Shown: one piece after another, positions 59,552-64,000 of the stretch
Numbering within the stretch: the stretch's first letter is position 1
Layout: every line of letters begins with the position of its first letter
Assembly (NCBI RefSeq): GCF_003797765.1
Contig: NZ_RKMB01000011.1
Location: forward strand, 1-64,000
DNA: 64,000 bases
Origin: Ramlibacter sp. WS9
Lineage (GTDB): Bacteria; Pseudomonadota; Gammaproteobacteria; Burkholderiales; Burkholderiaceae_C
Direction: 5' to 3'
Program-made: the position numbers and the translations under genes
Notes under the pieces: generated by a model
Told to the model about the DNA's origin: nothing
Seen by the model: the letters and a program-made list of their open reading frames with translations, nothing else
Databases searched by the model: none

Positions 59552-60543
59552 GATTCCCCCCAGAACGAGCGGGCTGGTATGCCATGGCACAAGCTCGCGA
59601 ACTGCACCCCAACAAAGCGCTGCGGCGTTACCTGTTCAACACGCCCATTCTTCTCTTCGGGTCGGCGGCACAGCCCCGAGCCGTCGTCGACCGGTGCCCG
59701 CATCGCGGCGCACCGCTCTCGCAAGGCCGCGTCGAAGGCGACACGGTTCGCTGCGGCTACCACGGCTGGACGTTCACGGGCGATGGGCGCCTTGCCGACA
59801 TGCCCTGCCTCGCCGGTGAACTGCCCGGCGTCAAGCTCCACACATTCGAGACGTGCGTTCATCTGGGCCTGGTGTTCATCAAGCTCGGCCAAGCGCCGGA
59901 TCGGCCGTACACGAATCCCCTGGTCTCGCAGCTCAAATTCTGGCGCGCCCTGCCCGGGGACGCCGACGCGGAGCTGGCGGACGCCGCAGAAAACTTCCTC
60001 GACCCTTCGCACACCTACTTCGTGCACAAGCACCTCGTGCGCGGCAAGAAGGCCGTGCCCACCACGGTCGAAGTCACAGCGGGGGCGGATCGGGCCGAGG
60101 CGCGCTACTACGGCGAAGGTGCTGCGGGCGGACTCATTCCGGCCGTGATGGGCGAAAAGGAACGCGTGTTGTCCGTCGGTCGGTTCATCGGGCCGAATGT
60201 GTCGGAAGTGGAGTTCCACGGACCGGCCGGCGTCAACTTCGTCATGACGGGTTACATGACACCGGCGCGAGACGGCGAAGTCACCGGGTACGGCGTGGTG
60301 GGCCTGCCGGGCGGCAAGCCGTGGGCCCGGCTGAAGTTCATGCTGCTGTGGCCGTGGATCCGGCTGGTGCATAGCCAGGACAGGAACATCCTCAAGACCA
60401 CGCGCGACAACAACGTCGAGTTCGGCGATGTGAAACGTATGGCGGGACCATTGGACGTGTTGCGCCCGCAGATCGACGCCATCCTCGCCGGCAAACCGCC
60501 GCCCGCGCAGGCGCAGCCCACTCGCGTCACGATGCTGCTATGA
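59548..60543 (+). CDS. Rieske non-heme iron oxygenase
   Basis: 331-aa Rieske oxygenase. The Rieske cluster ligands are Cys50-x-His52 (CPHRGAP) and Cys69-x2-His72 (CGYHGW). The mononuclear iron site fits D-x2-H-x4-H with Asp152, His155 and His160 in ENFLDPSHTYFVHKH. The family includes PAO/VanA-like demethylases and tailoring enzymes such as prodigiosin and aromatic hydroxylases. It would oxidise the product. It needs a reductase encoded elsewhere. ATG overlaps the previous stop (ATGA). The end overlaps the convergent AMP-ligase gene by 6 bases. Confidence 0.9.
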   Translation: MRFPPERAGWYAMAQARELHPNKALRRYLFNTPILLFGSAAQPRAVVDRCPHRGAPLSQGRVEGDTVRCGYHGWTFTGDGRLADMPCLAGELPGVKLHTFETCVHLGLVFIKLGQAPDRPYTNPLVSQLKFWRALPGDADAELADAAENFLDPSHTYFVHKHLVRGKKAVPTTVEVTAGADRAEARYYGEGAAGGLIPAVMGEKERVLSVGRFIGPNVSEVEFHGPAGVNFVMTGYMTPARDGEVTGYGVVGLPGGKPWARLKFMLLWPWIRLVHSQDRNILKTTRDNNVEFGDVKRMAGPLDVLRPQIDAILAGKPPPAQAQPTRVTMLL

Positions 60544-61827
60544 GGGAGGCGGGCTCCACTCGCGACGCACCCGGCGCAGCTTGACGCCGGTGTCCGCTGT
60601 GATGCCGCGCACAACGGCGACGTTCACGCCGGCCACGCCCAAGCCGTCGCACAGCCGCTGAATCGACGCCACCACAGCGCCATCCACCTCAGGCGACAGC
60701 GCCGCGTCGAGCGACACGCGCACTTGCGCGGGGCCGGTCTGTACGATCCTGAAATCCAGGATGCGCCGGTCGGCGTCCACCACGGCATTGCGCAACACAT
60801 CGGGCGTGGCCATTCTTTGCCCGCCGTCTGCCGTGGCAAGGAGGAAGATGTCGTCCTGCCTGCCGTCGATGCGCGCCACGGCCTGGAACGGCGAACCGCA
60901 GAGGCATGGCGTGTGCGACAGCTCCAGCAGGTCGTTCATCCGGTAGCGCGCCATCACCTGCACCTTGCGCGTGAAGTCTGTCACCAGCGGGCTGAGCAAA
61001 GGGCTTTGCGCGGATGGCTTTTCCCAGCCGAAATGCACCACGTCCTCGGCGAGATGCAGCGTGCCATGCGGGCAGGCCACACCGAAGAGTCCCTCGGTTG
61101 CCATGTAGATTTCGCGCACACGCCGACCGGTAGCCTCTTCGATGATGCGGCGGTCCAGCGGATCCAGCACCTCCGCACCGCTGAAGAGCGTTTGCGCCTG
61201 GAGCATGCCGCGTTCGGCAAGATGGCGCAGCACCTTGGGCTGCGCCACGATGGTGTCCGGCGCGAAGGCCACGAGGGCATGGGCCCACGCATCGACACCA
61301 CGCGCCAGATCGAAGAACCCGAGCTGGATGCGGCTGCCGCTCGCGGCCGACTGGTACAAACTGGAAAGCCCAGGCAGCGCCAGCGCGACGCGATGGCGGC
61401 GCCACAGCGCATCGGGCAGCGCCTTGGCGAGCAGCGTGCCCAGCCAGACGAATCGCTCCCTGTTGCTGATGACGTAGTAGCCGCGGTTGCCGCTGGTGCC
61501 GGTGCTCTGACCCACCACGTAGTTGCCGATGCGATCGCCACCCGCGCTCAATGTCGCCTGCACCTGTTCCACGGTGAGGCCGCCGGCGTTGAGCTGCGGG
61601 AAGTTGGCCAGGAGCGTGCGCTTGTCCATTGCCGGCAGTTCTTCCAGCAACTTCGCAGATTTGTCACGATAAAACGCGCTGGGACTGACCGTGTCCCGCA
61701 GCATGTCGCGGATGCGCGCAGCCTGATAGCGCTCCACATCCGCCCGCGTGCGCAGCCGTTTTGCGAGCCAACGCGTCTTGGCGAAGGCTCCCGCGGCGCT
61801 GAGCAGGTCTGTGATGGCGGTCGGCAT
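60538..61827 (-). CDS. F390 synthetase-like adenylate-forming enzyme
   Basis: 429-aa member of the PaaK/F390-synthetase (CapK) group of adenylating enzymes. Visible are YVVGQSTGTSGNRGYYVISN (ATP P-loop-like Ser/Thr/Gly motif), TLFSGAEVLDPLDRRII, EIYMATEGLFGVACP and YRMNDLLELSHTPCLCGSPF (Cys-rich metal/substrate region). It would activate a carboxylate as acyl-AMP for transfer to CoA, ACP or an amine. It is convergent with the operon, overlapping it by 6 bases, so co-regulation is not given by transcription. Product unknown. Confidence 0.83.
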   Translation of the reverse strand: MPTAITDLLSAAGAFAKTRWLAKRLRTRADVERYQAARIRDMLRDTVSPSAFYRDKSAKLLEELPAMDKRTLLANFPQLNAGGLTVEQVQATLSAGGDRIGNYVVGQSTGTSGNRGYYVISNRERFVWLGTLLAKALPDALWRRHRVALALPGLSSLYQSAASGSRIQLGFFDLARGVDAWAHALVAFAPDTIVAQPKVLRHLAERGMLQAQTLFSGAEVLDPLDRRIIEEATGRRVREIYMATEGLFGVACPHGTLHLAEDVVHFGWEKPSAQSPLLSPLVTDFTRKVQVMARYRMNDLLELSHTPCLCGSPFQAVARIDGRQDDIFLLATADGGQRMATPDVLRNAVVDADRRILDFRIVQTGPAQVRVSLDAALSPEVDGAVVASIQRLCDGLGVAGVNVAVVRGITADTGVKLRRVRREWSPPPS

Positions 61828-61876
61828 GCGCTACGCTAAATCAAATCCAGGACGCCACGCAAGGCTGGCACAGGAC

Positions 61877-62641
61877 ATGCAAGACAATAACTGGCATAGC
61901 AACCCCGAGCCTTTCATGCAAAACCCAGAATCAGACACCCTCAGCTCCACAAAAATCCACCTGATCGGCGGTGAAAAGGGCGGCGTCGGCAAGTCCATGG
62001 TGTCGCGCCTCCTGGCGCAGTATTTCATCGACCACGACCTCCCCTTCATTGGTTTCGACACGGACCGTTCCCATGGCGCGCTGCTGCGCTTTTACGCGGA
62101 CTACGCGTCGCCGGTGTTGATCGACCGGTATGAAGCGCTCGACGAGATCGTCGAAACCGCCGTCGAGCAATTGGGCCGGCGCGTGCTGGTCGATCTGGCG
62201 GCGCAGACGGACGCGCCGCTGGTGAAATGGATGGACGATTCCGGCGTGCTGGACATGCAGACGGGCGGGTTCTTCACGCTGACCTACTGGCACGTGATGG
62301 ACGCCGGCCGCGATTCGGTGGACCTGCTTGCCCGCCTGCTGGACCGCTTCGGCACACGCGTGAACTACGTGCTGGTACGCAACCAACTGCGCGGCGACGA
62401 TTTCAGCCAGCTCGAAAAGTCCGGTCACCTCGAGCGTGCGCTCACCATGGGCGCGAAGGTCATCTCCCTCAAGCACCTGCAGGACACCGTGGTGCAGAAG
62501 ATCGACGCCCACAACAGCAGCTTCTGGGCGGCCCAGAACGCGCCCCGCGCGGACGGCCCCGGCCTGAGCCTGATGGAGCGCCAGCGCCTGAAGATGTGGA
62601 TCAACCATGCGTACGGGGAGCTGGCGGCAGCGGGGGCTTGA
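61877..62641 (+). CDS. ParA/CobQ-like P-loop ATPase
   Basis: 254-aa deviant-Walker ATPase. The Walker A motif GGEKGGVGKS spans residues 31-40 (IHLIGGEKGGVGKSMVSRLL), DTDRSHGAL is the following switch-like segment, and RRVLVDLAAQ is Walker B. Similar single-copy genes occur in plasmid mobilization (MobD/StbB-like) and in chromosomes of unknown role. No ParB partner is adjacent. ATG 61877 (MQDNNWHS) has AGGAC in range; ATG 61916 is the alternative. It is divergent from the adenylating enzyme with 49 bp between. Confidence 0.78.
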   Translation: MQDNNWHSNPEPFMQNPESDTLSSTKIHLIGGEKGGVGKSMVSRLLAQYFIDHDLPFIGFDTDRSHGALLRFYADYASPVLIDRYEALDEIVETAVEQLGRRVLVDLAAQTDAPLVKWMDDSGVLDMQTGGFFTLTYWHVMDAGRDSVDLLARLLDRFGTRVNYVLVRNQLRGDDFSQLEKSGHLERALTMGAKVISLKHLQDTVVQKIDAHNSSFWAAQNAPRADGPGLSLMERQRLKMWINHAYGELAAAGA

Positions 62642-62678
62642 GGCGCCTGCGGGCGCTGGGATACGCGTCCCGCCTTGC

Positions 62679-64000
62679 CTACACCTTGTCGGACTTGGGG
62701 TCCAGCAGCTGCAACAGCTTCGTATCGCCTGTCTTGCGGGCGTGATCCGGCGCGGTGGTTCCTTCATAGCGCAACTTGGCGTAGTCCACGCCAGCGCGTT
62801 GCATCAGGCGGATGCCTTCGATGTCTCGCCGGACCACCGGGATCAGCGCGGCCGGCATCTTCTGCGGCCCGACCTCGGCAACCGGATTCGCCCCCAGCCG
62901 CAGCAGCCGTCGCGCGCCGGCAACGTCGCCTCTGCTCAAAGCGTGCGCGAGCGAATCGAGCTGTTCGCCGTCTTGCATGCCCAACTTCTCGCCCGTGGCG
63001 ACGAGCTGCTTGATGACTGCAGCCCCCTTGTCACTGGAAGCCAGTGCGTAAAACAAGGCCGGGTTCACGGGGTGGAAAGCGCGCGCCTGGCGCAACAACT
63101 CGGCGCGCTCGGGCTCCGCGCTGCCTGCCCACGCCACATAGCGGACCAGCCCTTCCACCAGGCGTTTGCGGTACTCATCGCAAGGCGTGATCGGAATGTC
63201 GCGCAACACGGCCTGCGCTTCTGCCGCCTGGCCGCGCTGCAGCACGATGAAGTGTGCGTAGTCGATGGCGAAGCAACCCTTGGCCGGGTATTCCGTGGCC
63301 CGCTGCTTCAGCAGCGCCTCGGCACCCGCGAGATCGGTACGCTGCTGCAACAAAGCCAGCAGGTTGGTATAGGCGTCCCAACGCGCCCGGTCGTAAGTGT
63401 CTTGCGTCGGCGGCCTTTTGACTGCCTCGCGGTATTTCTCGATCGCGGCGTCCGTCTTGCCCTGCATGGCCAGCACCTGGCCCCAATTGGCCCACAGCCA
63501 CAGGTTGGGCGGGTTCGTCGCGGCGGCTTCCGCGAAGAGTGCCTCCGCCGGCTTGTGGCGGCCTTGATGCGCATACACGTAACCCAGCAAAACCTTCGCG
63601 TTCACACTGTCCGGACGGATCTGCAAGGCCGAACCGATCAGGGTCTCGGCGTCACGCAGGCCGCCAGCGTTCCACGACGTTTTCATGGCGACGCGGGCCA
63701 ACTCGACATAGGCGGCATCCGTGCCCGGACTCAGGTCCACCAGCGTCTGCAGCAGCTTGCGCGCTTGCTGCAACTCATGGTCCTCGTTGGAGTCGATCAT
63801 GCTCACCGCCTTTTGCAGCACGTCGTCCACCTTGCCTGCGGCCAACGCCTGCGCAACTTCCGTCTTGACGGGATCGGGCCACTGGATGCGCTGGTTCAGC
63901 GTGACTTTGGCAATCTGCTGCTGCTGATGCGTGAACAGCTCCGCGAACACCTTCTCCGTCGCATACATCTCTCGGGGATTGGGATTGCGTAAAACCGCGC
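62679..64000 (-). CDS. Tetratricopeptide-repeat protein, partial at window edge
   Basis: At least 440 aa. TPR-like repeats run through the middle (ETLIGSALQIRPDSVNAKVL, LWANWGQVLAMQGKTDAAIE and others); the C-terminal 110 residues look ankyrin-like (AGARRLLRLGANPVAEVG, GIRLMQRAGVDYAKLRYEG). Function unknown; such proteins are scaffolds. ATG 63968 is possible, but the frame stays open to the window end and the residues before it (RNPNPREMYATEKVF) look coding, so the true start is probably outside the window. Convergent with the ParA-like gene. Confidence 0.72.
   Translation of the reverse strand, partial: AVLRNPNPREMYATEKVFAELFTHQQQQIAKVTLNQRIQWPDPVKTEVAQALAAGKVDDVLQKAVSMIDSNEDHELQQARKLLQTLVDLSPGTDAAYVELARVAMKTSWNAGGLRDAETLIGSALQIRPDSVNAKVLLGYVYAHQGRHKPAEALFAEAAATNPPNLWLWANWGQVLAMQGKTDAAIEKYREAVKRPPTQDTYDRARWDAYTNLLALLQQRTDLAGAEALLKQRATEYPAKGCFAIDYAHFIVLQRGQAAEAQAVLRDIPITPCDEYRKRLVEGLVRYVAWAGSAEPERAELLRQARAFHPVNPALFYALASSDKGAAVIKQLVATGEKLGMQDGEQLDSLAHALSRGDVAGARRLLRLGANPVAEVGPQKMPAALIPVVRRDIEGIRLMQRAGVDYAKLRYEGTTAPDHARKTGDTKLLQLLDPKSDKV

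Overview
The window is GC-rich, densely coded bacterial chromosome. The gene families, codon bias and REP-like repeats point to a betaproteobacterium of the order Burkholderiales, most like the Comamonadaceae (Ramlibacter/Variovorax/Hydrogenophaga-type gene content). This is inference from gene content; no rRNA or other phylogenetic marker is present. I saw no tRNA, rRNA or CRISPR array.

Layout. 0.16-2.9 kb: a two-subunit molybdenum hydroxylase of the isoquinoline 1-oxidoreductase type (minus strand). 3.0-6.7 kb: Uup ABC-F ATPase and a phospholipase D-family lipoprotein. 6.7-14.2 kb: a MocR regulator divergent from a tightly packed amino-acid operon (LysE exporter, DMT exporter, aminotransferase, GST, PhzF, VOC protein, threonine dehydratase). 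14.3-15.8 kb: histidine phosphatase, thioredoxin-like protein, KGG stress protein. 15.9-21.4 kb: cyanase, a nitrate/cyanate-type ABC transporter and a two-component system. 21.4-26.9 kb: two TetR-controlled units, a CBS-domain protein, a thioesterase, a creatininase-family protein, two 5'-truncated pseudogenes meeting at a deletion scar, and a frameshifted csbD.

26.9-46.5 kb is the most distinctive block. It is one minus-strand operon of about 19.5 kb: four tandem DUF4132 paralogues (one with a WGR domain), then a MoxR AAA+ ATPase, a DUF5682 protein, a VWA/MIDAS protein and a SWIM zinc-finger protein. This matches the set of families at the E. coli molR/yehI-yehL-yehM-yehP-yehQ locus, but with an expanded DUF4132 array. 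Fragments of further copies survive: a C-terminal tail in front of moxR, a longer C-terminal remnant at the 5' end, and a 16-codon WGR stub. An IS91-family transposase remnant borders the 5' end (46.85-47.2 kb).

47.2-52.4 kb: an exported amidohydrolase, a secreted coiled-coil protein, and a homodimeric pyruvate dehydrogenase E1 (aceE) divergent from an Lrp/AsnC regulator. 52.4-54.3 kb: a small island that looks less GC-rich, bounded by imperfect direct repeats of the lrp 3' end. It carries a phage/plasmid polyvalent-protein-like fragment and an orphan antitoxin-like gene.

54.4-61.8 kb is a translationally coupled putative biosynthetic operon: ketosynthase III, NAD-dependent epimerase, MBL hydrolase, ATP-grasp enzyme, GNAT-like protein and Rieske oxygenase, with a convergent F390-synthetase-like adenylating enzyme. 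No product is known to me. 61.9-64.0 kb: a ParA/CobQ-like ATPase and a TPR protein that runs off the window edge.
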